From assembly GCF_001649575.2 (NCBI RefSeq), contig NC_051449.1:18226690-18290689 (forward strand): 64,000 nucleotides of DNA, in the 5' to 3' direction. A program made the position numbers and the translations under genes. Shown piece by piece: positions 11,301 through 21,690 of this stretch. Position 1 is the first letter of the stretch, and every line of letters starts with the position of its first letter. The notes under the pieces were generated by a model. The model did not search any database. It saw only the letters and a program-made list of their open reading frames with translations, and had not been told where the DNA came from. Source of the DNA: Kryptolebias marmoratus (Eukaryota; Chordata; Actinopteri; Cyprinodontiformes; Rivulidae).

Positions 11301-13595
11301 TCTCACTACTGAAAATCTGCCTGCTTTTGCTCTTCTGCCCCAGATGCTGGGAAACAATTGATGACAACCCCTGGTGGATCATTAAAACGCCCATTTTGGC
11401 CGCCATTCTTGTGAGTCACGGCACCTTTTCACTGGCAACACTTTACACAAAGCGCTGCGCAGGGCAACAATAATGTGTGTGCTGCTCTTGTGGCAGGTGA
11501 ACTTTTTCCTCTTCATTTGCATAATCTGGATATTGCAACAGAAAATGAATTGCCCCGACATCGGAAGGAAGGAATCCAATCAGTACTCGTAAGATTTTAG
11601 GTTTTTTTGTGTGTGCCAAGTGCCAACTTTTGTATTATTGCAAAGGTTACAGTCATGTCTTATCGGCTGATATTCAGTGAATTATTGTCTGCTGTTGAGT
11701 TTTAGTGTTGAGCAATAGCTCATTGTTTAAAAACAAATATAGCCTTGACCTTTGCCTTTGTGAACTTACAGACAAGTTTCTGCCAGCCTTTGTTTGAATT
11801 TGCCTTTTTCTTTGTTTCGAACTGTTTCAGGAGACTGGCTAAATCTACACTGCTGTTGATACCGCTCTTTGGCATAAACTACATAATATTTGCCTTTATC
11901 CCCGATGACATCCATCCACAAATGAGGCTGGTGTTCGATCTTGTTCTTGGATCATTTCAGGTAACACACAGCATACCATTACTTCAAGCCTGTAAACCAC
12001 ATTTTCCAAATATCAGCCGAAGGTTTGCTACTTCTAAACAGATGTAATGCATAGAATCTGATTTAGTTTTTCTACAAGACTAGAGAAAATGTGTTCTCTG
12101 TAAAAATGAATGAATGCTGAGGGCTAAATGACTGCTGAAATTTGCTAAAGAAGCTGAAACCTAGTTGTGAAAGCTAAAAGAAGCACAACACTAGCTAAAA
12201 GTCAAAATAAGTCAAATATAAGCTAAAATAGCAAAACACTAGCTCAAACAAGTAAAAATAGTAAAACACTATATAAAAGTAGCAGAAGGCTAGGTAAAAT
12301 TATAGAAAAAAACATTAGCTAGAAGCTAAAAGTATCAAAAGAGCAGTATGAGTTAAAAGTACCAAAATGCTAACTAAAAGGGAAACGCTAGCTAAATATT
12401 AAAGTGTCAAAAGGCTTGCTAAAAGTAGCAGAACATAAGCTAAAGCCTAAAAATAGCAAAAAGCTTGGCAAAAGCTAAAAGTTGAAGAACGGTAGCTAAA
12501 AGTGAAAAAAAAGGCTTTGCTAAAAGTAGAAGAAGGCGAGCTAAATGCTAAAAGAAGCAAAATGGTAGCTAAAAATTAAAAGTAGCATTAAAAAAAGGCA
12601 AAAATAGTGCAAGAATGCTGAAAAGAGAACCATGTTTTTGAAGGAACTGAAGAGATTTCAATCTATTATTATGGGGAAAATATGTGTAAATAAAGTTAGA
12701 CATTTTAAAAAGTTTAAAAGTTACAAAAACCAAAAGCTATAGGACCCATTCCCTAAATGAGCTGAGCGATCTCATATGAATGGCTTGAATAACAGAAAAT
12801 ATAGAGAAGTTATTAGATTGCAAAAAAAAAAACATGAAACGATGAAAGAAACAGTAAAACAATAGTATGAACATTAAATCAGCATTCAAGCTAACAGAAT
12901 CTCGTGTTTTAATGGTTTCAAGTTCGCTGATTTTTAAGTATTAAACTAAAAGCTGAGAACAAAGTTCAAAAATGGAAACCTAGCAGTGGAAAGTATTCTC
13001 AATTTATAACCATTTTGGCTCCGAATGATTCCTCCTGGGAACAAGTCCCAGACATCTACATGATGAACCTCCTGTCTGAGCCTGAAGTTGGTTATAATCC
13101 TACCATCATTATTCATAGAAAAATATTTGGAGCATTTCCCCAGCTGTGCGATCTGCAGCTTTCCTTTCAGCAGTAACTCTTCTTTTGACCACTTGTCTCT
13201 CCTGCAGGGTTTTGTTGTTGCCATCTTGTACTGCTTCCTGAACGGAGAGGTGAGTGCATTCAAACAAAGCGCAGCTCTTCAAGATGTTTGCTGTCCTTTC
13301 ATGTCACCAGATTTGTCTTCCCCCACCCCCACCCTGCTGTGTGTCATGCCCTTTTAAACGCCACTCCTCGTCCTGTTTGCGTTCCTCTCGGCTTCTCCCG
13401 CAGGTGCAGTCCGAGGTTAAGCGCAAGTGGGGCAGATGGATGCTGCAAAGGTTCCTGGGCGCTGACACCAAGTACAAGCAGCCGTCCATCGGCAGCAACG
13501 GCAACAACTTCAGCACCCAGATCACCATGTTGACCAAATGTAGCCCCACGACACGACGGGCTTCTGCGTGTCACGAGCACCGCTCTGCAATCTGA
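5346..13595 (+). CDS. vipr1: Vasoactive intestinal polypeptide receptor 1-like class B GPCR, 3' part
   Basis: Ten exons were placed, all GT-AG and in phase: 5346-5452, 5540-5637, 7411-7540, 9768-9921, 10474-10534, 11344-11410, 11497-11588, 11831-11960, 13208-13249, 13404-13595 (stop 13593-13595). They encode the end of the hormone-binding ectodomain (CTAEGWT, then a Cys), all seven membrane helices and the C-terminal tail. Secretin-family hallmarks are present: [15 protein letters not shown] after TM1, [14 protein letters not shown] in TM3, CWETID in ECL2, [14 protein letters not shown] in TM6 and [16 protein letters not shown] in TM7. The tail ([20 protein letters not shown]) resembles VIPR1 more than VIPR2 or PAC1. 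The family binds VIP/PACAP and couples to Gs. Upstream exons with the signal peptide and most of the ectodomain were not found. Which teleost paralogue (a or b) this is remains open. Confidence 0.9.
6428..7100. mobile_element. Non-autonomous inverted-repeat (MITE-like) element in VIPR1 intron
   Basis: The left end TTAAAGGGATACTTTGGCC is matched, inverted, by the right end ...GACCAGACTACCCCTTTAA. The body has no coding capacity and resembles a widespread teleost repeat that starts AAAGGGATACTT and ends with the matching inverted end. About 670 bases long. It lies between VIPR1 exons 5540-5637 and 7411-7540. Confidence 0.7.
8735..8880. repeat. Fragment related to the 6428-7100 element
   Basis: The text CTCAAACATTTGTAGCAGTT followed by CATATGAATGTTATTTTATAAA parallels the stretch near 6612-6660 (CTCCAAAATTTCATAGCAGTT, then ACAAATGGTATTTTATAAA) in the same orientation. 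It looks like a partial, diverged copy of the same repeat within the next VIPR1 intron. Confidence 0.45.
12110..12600. repeat. Degenerate GCTAAAAGTAGCAAAA minisatellite in VIPR1 intron
   Basis: Many imperfect repeats of a roughly 25-30 base unit built around AGCTAAAAGTAGCAAAA fill this part of the intron between exons 11831-11960 and 13208-13249. The copies diverge by substitution and small indels. No coding content. Confidence 0.75.
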
Positions 13596-15330
13596 AACCC
13601 TTCGCAGACTGACTCACCTCCTGCTTTCATCAACATGTAATGAGTGCGTGACTCCTGTGTCCTGTGGCTACAAAAGACACCGGGTGCAGTGAGGGTCGGT
13701 ATGACGTGTAAATACTAAAGCCGAGTGAATTTGTTGTCATTTTATACATCAGCGGTTAAAAATGACAGGCGCTCCGTGTTTCTCTTGCCAGAGTGGAAAG
13801 TCGTCTACCAATGATAACATCTGCTTATCGATGAATAAGTGAAATCACTCCCGCATACATACAAGCAGATTAGCTTGTAGAGGAGTCATATGATGAGTCA
13901 ACCTGAACATGCTAACACGGACAGAAAGTCCCTCCTAAGTGCTCGAAACTAAAAGAAAATAAAAATAAAACTGAGAATCTCGGTTTGTCGCATGAAACTA
14001 AGCAAAAGACGGATGAGGCCAGAGACCAGCTGCGTCCAAGATGTTTTTATTACAAGGGCACGTTTCAGGGAAAGAGTCCAATCACTTAACCTGATGATCC
14101 ACACTGCACAGGGGGGGATGAATCGTATGGACACCAATGACAGTGTCAGGCTGTTCTCACTGACGAGGAGCCCATATTGTAACCAACGTACGGGATGTTC
14201 CTATCCTGTCTGTGACAGTTTTATACTTTGCTGAATTATTGCCGGATAACATTCCAGAGGAGAGACCAAAGCTTGGCTTCAAGAGTTTTAGCTCAGATAG
14301 CAGAGGCTTTTAGTTTTATTTAAGTGCACCGTCTCGTAACAGATGGACCAGATGCATCCCATCAGCTGCAGATAAACAGCACTGTAAATAAAAACAGCAT
14401 CTTCTATTCACTAGAGCGCATGGATGGCTTGTTTGATATTTCTGTTCTTGCGCCATTTTCACTTGCGTAGCAAAACTGTACAAGGTCGCTGTTCGTTGTT
14501 CCCAGAGGATAGAGATTTATTAAAACAACATTATCATTCGTGGTTATTATGAGCTGCTCAGCTTCGATTGTGAACGTGGTGATCATGTAATCTGCGAAAC
14601 GTTGACATGTTTGCATACCGACGGCCGTAGACGCTTCGTCTCTTTTGTGTAAGTGTAGTTCGCCGAGCTAAATGACATCATGTTTTATTCAAAATTAGAC
14701 CCAAATATTTATCTGAAACCATGTCCTTAAACGTACAGGCTTTTCACATTAGGTCTCGTGGGGTTTTATTTTGTGTTTACTTTAGTTCTTATTGTCCCTG
14801 TTGTGCCAGTATGTGGATCACTAAAAACGAAGCAAAAGATAACTTAAAAGTACCTCAAACTAAACGTCACACTGAGTTGGTGTATATAATGTTCTGCTGT
14901 AAATATTCATAAAGAGTTGCTTTATATGTTTTAATTTTAGTTCTCAGGTGTCAACTAGAAATCAATGTTTACATTTAGATTGTCGTTTCTCACTTGTGGT
15001 TTTTGCATAATGTCAGTAGAATGTTGGCCGAGTGTCTTTTTCTTTGTTGCCATGTGCTTTTTAAAGAAACATTTTGTACTCTTCGGTATGTGAAGTAAGA
15101 CAAAAAGATGTTCTTGAACAAATGAAGGTGGATATAAATATTTGCACTGTGGTTGTGGCCTCTGTTTCATTCCTGCTCAGTCACAGCGACGCAGCGTCAG
15201 TCATCATTTTCATTAGGATACAGCATTACATAAATAAGTTTACTCAAATGATGTACCAAAAAACAGATGTACACAGCAGGATTTAAGATTTTTATCAAAT
15301 AAATTGGGTGTAACGTTCTAATTTGTCTTC
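13596..15330 (+). other. VIPR1 3' UTR and VIPR1-KLHL40 convergent intergenic region
   Basis: The sequence after the VIPR1 stop is non-coding. The best plus-strand poly(A) signal is AATAAA at 15298-15303, followed by a GT-rich stretch, so the VIPR1 3' UTR may reach about 15320. KLHL40 ends at 15592 on the other strand. Its nearest canonical minus-strand signals (TTTATT on the plus strand at 14765-14770 and 14684-14689) fall inside the presumed VIPR1 UTR, so the two 3' UTRs may overlap. Confidence 0.5.
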
Positions 15331-15558
15331 AGCTCCTCTCGGACTGAGCTTGTGTCTGTCTCCCCCTGTTGGAAACACTAAAATAAAACAATTTTATATT
15401 GATTTAAAAAAAACAACAACAACATTTTCTTCCTTGTTGTCTGCTGAGAGCACGTTCAGATATTACCCGGACTCGTTCTGAACCCTGAGCTAATTTTGGG
15501 CTGATGTCCGCTCAGAGTTCCCTGATTTCCTTCAGTTCAAACGGTTCAACAATAAAGT

Positions 15559-15585
15559 TGAGGCAGCAGCAGCAGCAGCAGCTCG
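15559..15585 (-). repeat. Short CTG repeat just after the KLHL40 stop
   Basis: Six consecutive CAG units on the plus strand (CTG in the transcript) lie within the first 30 bases of the KLHL40 3' UTR. Confidence 0.7.
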
Positions 15586-15591
15586 GCTTGG

Positions 15592-18500
15592 TTATAACTT
15601 GGTGAGACGGAGAATGTTGAGGCGCACTGGGAGGATGGTGGATCCCTCCGCGTAGCAGATCTCACGCAAAATCCCATTCCAGCTCCCCTCTGGTTCATCA
15701 TATCTGCAGGAGAGATGCATACACCAGAGCTGATTGGCCTTCAGTCGTGATTGCATCAGGAGCTCTCACTGTGTACATTACTGTGGAAAAGTCCCAAATT
15801 ATCCTCATTTCTTTATTTTTTCCTCTTCAAACTTGTAATTTGTTTTTAAAAGTGATCAGTAGTTATTTCTGGGGCTTTTTAAACATCTTTAAAAGTTTTT
15901 ATCTGCATAATGGCAGCTTTATAAACTCATAAAGCTCATAAAGAGGAATGTTTTCTTTTTTATCCATTCAGCTATAAAAAGGCTCCTAAACTCAAAGGAT
16001 GGCTCAGTGTTGTGATGACATATAACAGAATATTTATCATAAATAGGATCTTTAGGCACTTTTGTTATCAGTGGCCTGTAACAAAAACACATTTCTTTAG
16101 CTGAGTGATCACATTTATCCTATCAGCCCACACTGCAGGACTGTAAAATGGGGGGAAAACCCAGTAACTTCTGTTCACATCAGTACATGGATTGTTCATT
16201 TATTGTTGACAATTTGTTCTCGTGATACAAGCAGGAAAATATTTTCACTAGCAAGACAAAATTGTACTGAGATGAATCCTATTTACTGCATGAATGTGTT
16301 CAAGGACCCTAGTCTTTTATCTACTTTCATTAGATTTACATAAAGACATGATGTGTTTACATTTCTTTATTTGAATCTATAAAAAGTAGCAAAGACAGAA
16401 ACAGAAACACAGTAGTATTTTAGCACCAAAAGGGGGGATTTCTAAAGATGAACCCTTGTCTTACAGTCAATGCTCAACTGAAGGGTGATGAATAATTTTT
16501 AATCATCTTCAACGGGTCCAACTTATTCGTATTTTTAAGCACTCTGCACATTATACTGTGATGGTCAGGTACAAGGAGTAGGAAGAAAATGAGTAAAAGG
16601 CAGCCAAATTTAAATAAATCAATTTTAAAAACTCAAAAAGGCTGGAAAACTGTTGCTGAAGAGCACTTTCAAAGATTACAAGAATGTATGTTTCTCAAGA
16701 AGCAAATGTTTGTTTAACTGTATAGGAAATTAGCATTTTTAAACTAAATGTCTGCCATGAAGACTAAATTATGAGAAAGCATTTATGTAGAGAAAAAATA
16801 GACTTTTTTTACACCAAACATTTTGATCTGTCAGCATGAGAAGCGGCAGCTCTGGACAGTTTTAAAAATGCCTGCAGGAGCTGCAATAAAGACACACAAA
16901 AGACTGACTAAAAACATATCTTTCTAAATTTAAATGTATAGAGCTGAAAATTTTGACTTGTGTGTAAATAACTTTATTTAATTCTATTTAGTAAGTTAGT
17001 TAGTGAGCTTATGTGTGTTAATTTTACTGGACCTTGGAAATAGGAAGGCCCTGCTTTCATTCTAATGATTTTGAGGATAACATAAAAACGATTCATAAGA
17101 CTGGCAATATTCTATATTTTGTCTCTGTCAAGTTTTTTTTTTTTTTTTTTTCAAAAGGATTGACGCTTTGTGTATTGTGGTGTACTTTGTTGTTGTCATA
17201 TTGTTTATTGTAAAACAACTGGGTGCTGTCTTTTTATAAAACATAATTTCAATAAGGAAAAATATAAAAGAAAAATATAATTCTACTTTATTTGGAGCAG
17301 ACAACAGTTTTAAAATACATTTGGTCTTTAGCTTTAGTTGTTGACTTAAAGGTTATTAGTTAAACTTGAGCCTTGTTTGGGTTTCTAATGAAAATTGTGA
17401 TTTTGTTTGTGATTCTTAGTGAATCATGTACTTCATAGAGGGGTATCCCCACTCTTATATGTTATCATTTTTTTCAATATTTCCTCCATACATCTTCAAC
17501 AATGCAGTTGCTCTCACCTCCAGATGTCAGTCATCTCTGTGGGGACGGGGTTCTCACTGGTTTCACTAGGCATCATGGCGAAGCCCCCCACAGCGTACAG
17601 GGAGCCTCCCATCGAGAGCAGGTTCAGTGAACTGCGCTCCTGAGGGAACTCTGTAAACTCAGACCACCTGGAGCGTCACACATAAACACACAAGCAGGGG
17701 AGGGTTGGTGTTAAAGTAGCTGTTGTGTAACTCTACAACGCTCACACGAGGAATATTTTATGACTTAATGCTCCACACTTCACAGCCCATGAGTCATTTC
17801 ACTCCTGTGGACAGATGATTCAGCTCATAAAGTGGCCCATAAAAAAAAAAAAAAAAAAAAAGAAAGAAAGAAAATAAGGTCTCACTTGTTGGTGGTAATG
17901 TCGTAGACCTCCACAGAGCTGGTGAGGCCTGAGTCAGTGACTCCTGTCGCCACGAAGATCTGATCATTGTGGACGGTGATGCCAAACAGAGAGCGAGCTG
18001 TCTGCAGAGGAGCCAGGTCCTTCCACTCAAACTTAGTGGGGTTGTAGACACACACTCTTCTCAGACATTTCCTGCAAACAAAGAGTCATTTGTTAAAGAG
18101 GTTAGGATAGGATTTTATACTGAGGAAAGAGTGTGAAAGTCTAAGATCTGTTTTTAATGAGTCAAGTGTTTTCTTTTTCATTCAGTGGGTTTGACTATCA
18201 GTTACGTGTTGATGCACTGTTTCATTTACCACGCACAAATCTATCCGAATAATGTTTTACAACAATATTCTGAATCTTGTATTGTATCCTCACAAAAAAG
18301 TTCCTTCTCATCAGGCTGGAAAATATAACTAAACCACCTCACAAATTTTCACTCAAGCTATTAATAACCATACAATCAATAAATAGTTAAAATTTAAATC
18401 CATTGTTACCCTCCATATGTGTGATCAGTCAACAAGAATTATTTTAACAACAAGGAAACACACTGTAGTTATGAGCCATGGATATGGGTAAGCAGAGTTT

Positions 18501-20642
18501 GGGTTTTCTTATATATTTCTGGTAATGTTTTGGCATTTTGAGTTTTTTTTTTCCTTCCTTGTGTCTGTAGTAATTGTTTTTCCTCAGGCCTCTGTCAGAT
18601 TTAGTTCATCCTGAACTGTGTTTTTATTGCTTGTTGAGGCATTACATTGATGAGAAAAGCCTTTTTGTTCAGTTTTTAAAAAAATCTTAAACCATAACTT
18701 TATTCATTAAGTTTTTAGAATTAAAATATTACAACTACGCCTATAAACAGTAAACATAAATGTGTGACCTCCCCGTGACTCAGTATATATAGTCTCCTTT
18801 ATATGTGTGTTGAAGTGTTTTATATGCCACTTACTTGCTCTCAGACTTTCCTCCTATAACATAGACCAGACCCTTGTGTGATACAGTTCCATGACCATAC
18901 ACTTCATAAGGCAGAGGGTCGGACTCTCCCCATTTAAACGACCTGCGAGCAAAGAGGACAATATATCTCTGTGAGTGGATTTTTTGTTATTATCAGTCAT
19001 TAGGTTGACTGTGCAGACACATACAGTAACAAGTCTGAGTGGGCATGATGATAAAAGTTTCAAGGCTTAAAGGGTCAGATTTCTGTTCAAGAAGAATCAT
19101 GTTCCTTCATATTTAACGTGTTGCAAACAATAACAGAGATTAAACAAAAGCTGAGAACACTCACAAATATTTTTCTACTTGGAGACTTAATTAGAAAGTT
19201 GTTTTTTTTTAAAACGAGAAACTTGGGATCATCTTAAACCTACTGTCTGTCGTAGATCATGACTGAGTCCAGAGCGTGCTCTCCGTCCTTTAGTTCCTTT
19301 CCACCGACAACAAAGATGGAGTTTTCTATGTCAGCCAGGCCGAACAGACAGCGAGGATTGGGTTGTGAAGGCATTCCCAGCCATTCAGAACTTACTGGGT
19401 CAAACTATGGATGAGAACAATCATGTGGGAATGAGACATAAAGGCAGAAAAGATAATAAACACTTTGTTCTAAGGTTTAGATTGAAGCACAAATGGTCTT
19501 TATGACTGATACTCTACCTGTAGGAAATAAGACTTGAATGGTTCATCTTTGTCCTCCTCATTGTAGAGAAGTCCTCCAACAACAAATATCTGGTTCTGCT
19601 TCGTCACCAGGCTGCAGTGCGTTTTGGGAATCTCTTTAGACTCTGACACCACGAAGCATTCATTTCCTGCTGGTTCATAAGCCACAGTGCCTGTGTTATT
19701 GATCATAAGTATCAGGTCCATCTCAAACATGCCAAAGCGAGGGTTGTTGTTTAAAATCCCGGGCAGGTATCCTTCTTCCTCCTCCTCCTTCAGCTCGTCA
19801 CTCTCTTTCCCCCCCGTTGCTCCGTCACTGGTAAGCCTCTTGGGCTTGGGGAGACGCCCATTGTGAGCGTCCTTGACGAGATCCAGCTCCTTCTTGAGGT
19901 CTTGGTTGAACCGGATGTACTGGTGGTGTTCAACTTTCTCATTGAAGTAATCCACAGGTATGAGCCTGAACCTCACACAGTGTAAGAGCTCAGGCAAGTC
20001 CTTCAACCGTTTGGTCTCATCGTGCTTGACCCAGTCCATCAGTGACTCAAAGACCAGCTCCTCTCGCTCAACGTTCAGGGCGTCCGAAGTGATGAGGATG
20101 GCCAACTCGCTGGGGGCAAGCTGCAAGAACTCCTGGTCCCGGACCACAACCTGGTAGCGTTCACAGATGAACTCTCTGGCTTCCAGAGTGAGCCTCGGAC
20201 AGTCCAGAAGAAGACCCAGTCTGAAGATGGCGAGGCAGTTGCCCAGCACCATCTTCTCCTGGAGATACGACACACACGCAGAGAAGATGGAGGGGATCTG
20301 GTACATGTTAGCAACCATGAAGATATCCTGGACATTCTGCTCTGTCAGATTTATGTCTGATGTATATAAATAGCGCAGGATCATCCCCATAACACTGGGT
20401 TCCACGTCTTTTAGGACTATCTCACGCTTTTTACTCTCCTCCAGCTCAGACAGGAACATGGCCTTGAAGAAGGGGCTGCTGGCAGCCAGAACCAAGCGGT
20501 GGCAGGGGAACTCTTTGTCCTGGATTTTTAAGACACAGTCCACAAACTTGTCATTTTCCAAGAGGTCACATAGTCCATCCTGAAGCAAAGTCTGCTGGTA
20601 CATCCGAGGCTGCTGCATGGGGTCTATCGTCAAAGCAGCCAT
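15592..20642 (-). CDS. klhl40: Kelch-like protein 40 (BTB-BACK-Kelch)
   Basis: Six exons on the minus strand: 20642-19518, 19404-19244, 18942-18835, 18071-17886, 17667-17518, 15703-15592. All junctions are in phase and give 613 aa, close to the roughly 620 aa family length. Exon 1 carries the BTB domain (about residues 20-130: [33 protein letters not shown]), the BACK domain and an acidic linker (residues about 280-290, [14 protein letters not shown]). The Kelch blade motifs follow ([38 protein letters not shown]). The protein is a substrate adaptor for CUL3 ubiquitin ligase. In vertebrates KLHL40 is muscle-specific and stabilises nebulin and leiomodin-3; human loss causes nemaline myopathy. 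Here it lies between VIPR1 and HHATL, as in human. Confidence 0.95.
17133..17151. repeat. Poly(T) tract in KLHL40 intron
   Basis: About 19 T residues in the last, largest intron of KLHL40. A poly(A)/(GAAA) tract at 17841-17873 lies in the preceding intron, just after the donor of exon 18071-17886. Confidence 0.9.
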
Positions 20643-20790
20643 TTTGTTTCGTTCCCTCGTCCTGGTTGAGATCCGTGGGCTCCCGACTTACCCCAACAGA
20701 GCAGGACTGATCTTGCTACGAAGAGTCTCAATGGGCTAGCAGGCTGATGGCTGCAGCTGTCTGTGACTGTCAGTCAGTGTGGAAGTCAGT

Positions 20791-20803
20791 GGTATTTATA
20801 GAC
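20791..20803 (-). promoter_or_regulatory. TATA box of KLHL40
   Basis: On the minus strand the sequence reads CTATAAATACC, about 150 bases upstream of the KLHL40 ATG. E-boxes CAGCTG (binding type of MyoD-family factors) occur nearby, at about 20754, 20868 and 20917. A TATA-driven promoter with CAGCTG boxes suits a muscle-restricted gene. Transcription would start near 20765, giving a 5' UTR of roughly 120 bases. Confidence 0.6.
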
Positions 20804-20809
20804 AGGAGC

Positions 20810-21224
20810 CTCACAAAGCTGAGAAAGGCCCCCCTGCCACACGCCCACCCACACGTCCTGGGACAAACAGCTGAATGATGCCGCTGTTTAAATCCGGCAG
20901 AACAACTCATCACACAGCTGAATCTTATTTGATCATTGTGACATTACCACATGGGCTTTTTCCAAGTTGTATTTTTATTTGAAACATCATAACACCTGGA
21001 TGTTGTATTTATCGTACATCGGTTGCAGTTTTACTTGCTTTTCCGTTGCAGGGTCAAAGGGGAGCTGGTGCTTGTATCCAACTGTCACTGGGCCAGACAT
21101 GGGGTACACCGTGGACAGTCCAAAACTAAACAAGATTTAAAAATAATAAAGAAATCTATCCAACATTTATTATTGTCTGCCTTTTGCTTTTGGCGGTGGG
21201 TGATAATAAATGGTAGATATGATT
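20810..21224. other. KLHL40 upstream region
   Basis: Non-coding sequence upstream of the KLHL40 TATA box. It contains the two distal CAGCTG E-boxes. Nothing else was recognised. Confidence 0.4.
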
Positions 21225-21690
21225 GATAAACTTTTGAAGTCAACCTGATTCAAGATGGCTGCCACAGCTAACTAACCTTAGCAAACAGACAAAAAGGCTG
21301 TAACTCAGTTAACTGGACAGATATTGAGCTACAGTTTGGTGAGGTACTAGTTGATACTGATCCCCAACACAACCTCTAAGCACTAACAAACTGAGCAGAT
21401 ATTTATTTGAATCTTTACCTTTAATACTGGAGTCAACTCTGTCTTTTGGCAAAATATCTCATTAACCACTGGACAGATTTTAATGAAACTCTCGGAAACT
21501 AAATATCAGATGTACTTCTACAGCTAATTATCTTTTAGAGTCAATCCAATTGAAGAGAGCTGCCACAGCCACCAAAATTTGTAAAACACAAAAATGGTCA
21601 GTCAATTTTACAGCTATTATAAAATTGGCCAAAATGGCTACACATTTGTCATTTATCAACATAAGATGATCTTAGTTTAAAGGTCTGATA
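21225..21690. repeat. Teleost interspersed repeat with internal duplication
   Basis: Two related blocks, one starting near CAAGATGGCTGCCACAGCTAA (21251) and one near AAGAGAGCTGCCACAGCCACC (21553), share the order 'GCTGCCACAG ... AAAATGGTC/AAAGGCTG ... TTTTACAGCTATT'. The wording matches a widespread fish repeat that includes 'AAGATGGC.GCCACAG'. No coding content. Confidence 0.5.

Noticed and set aside
13254..13580. Extra frames overlapping the last VIPR1 exon
   Set aside because: Frames on both strands overlap the conserved C-terminal tail; only the frame continuing the seventh helix is supported.
19960..20335. Open frames on both strands inside KLHL40 exon 1
   Set aside because: They are shadows of the BTB-BACK coding frame, with no homology of their own and no independent start context.
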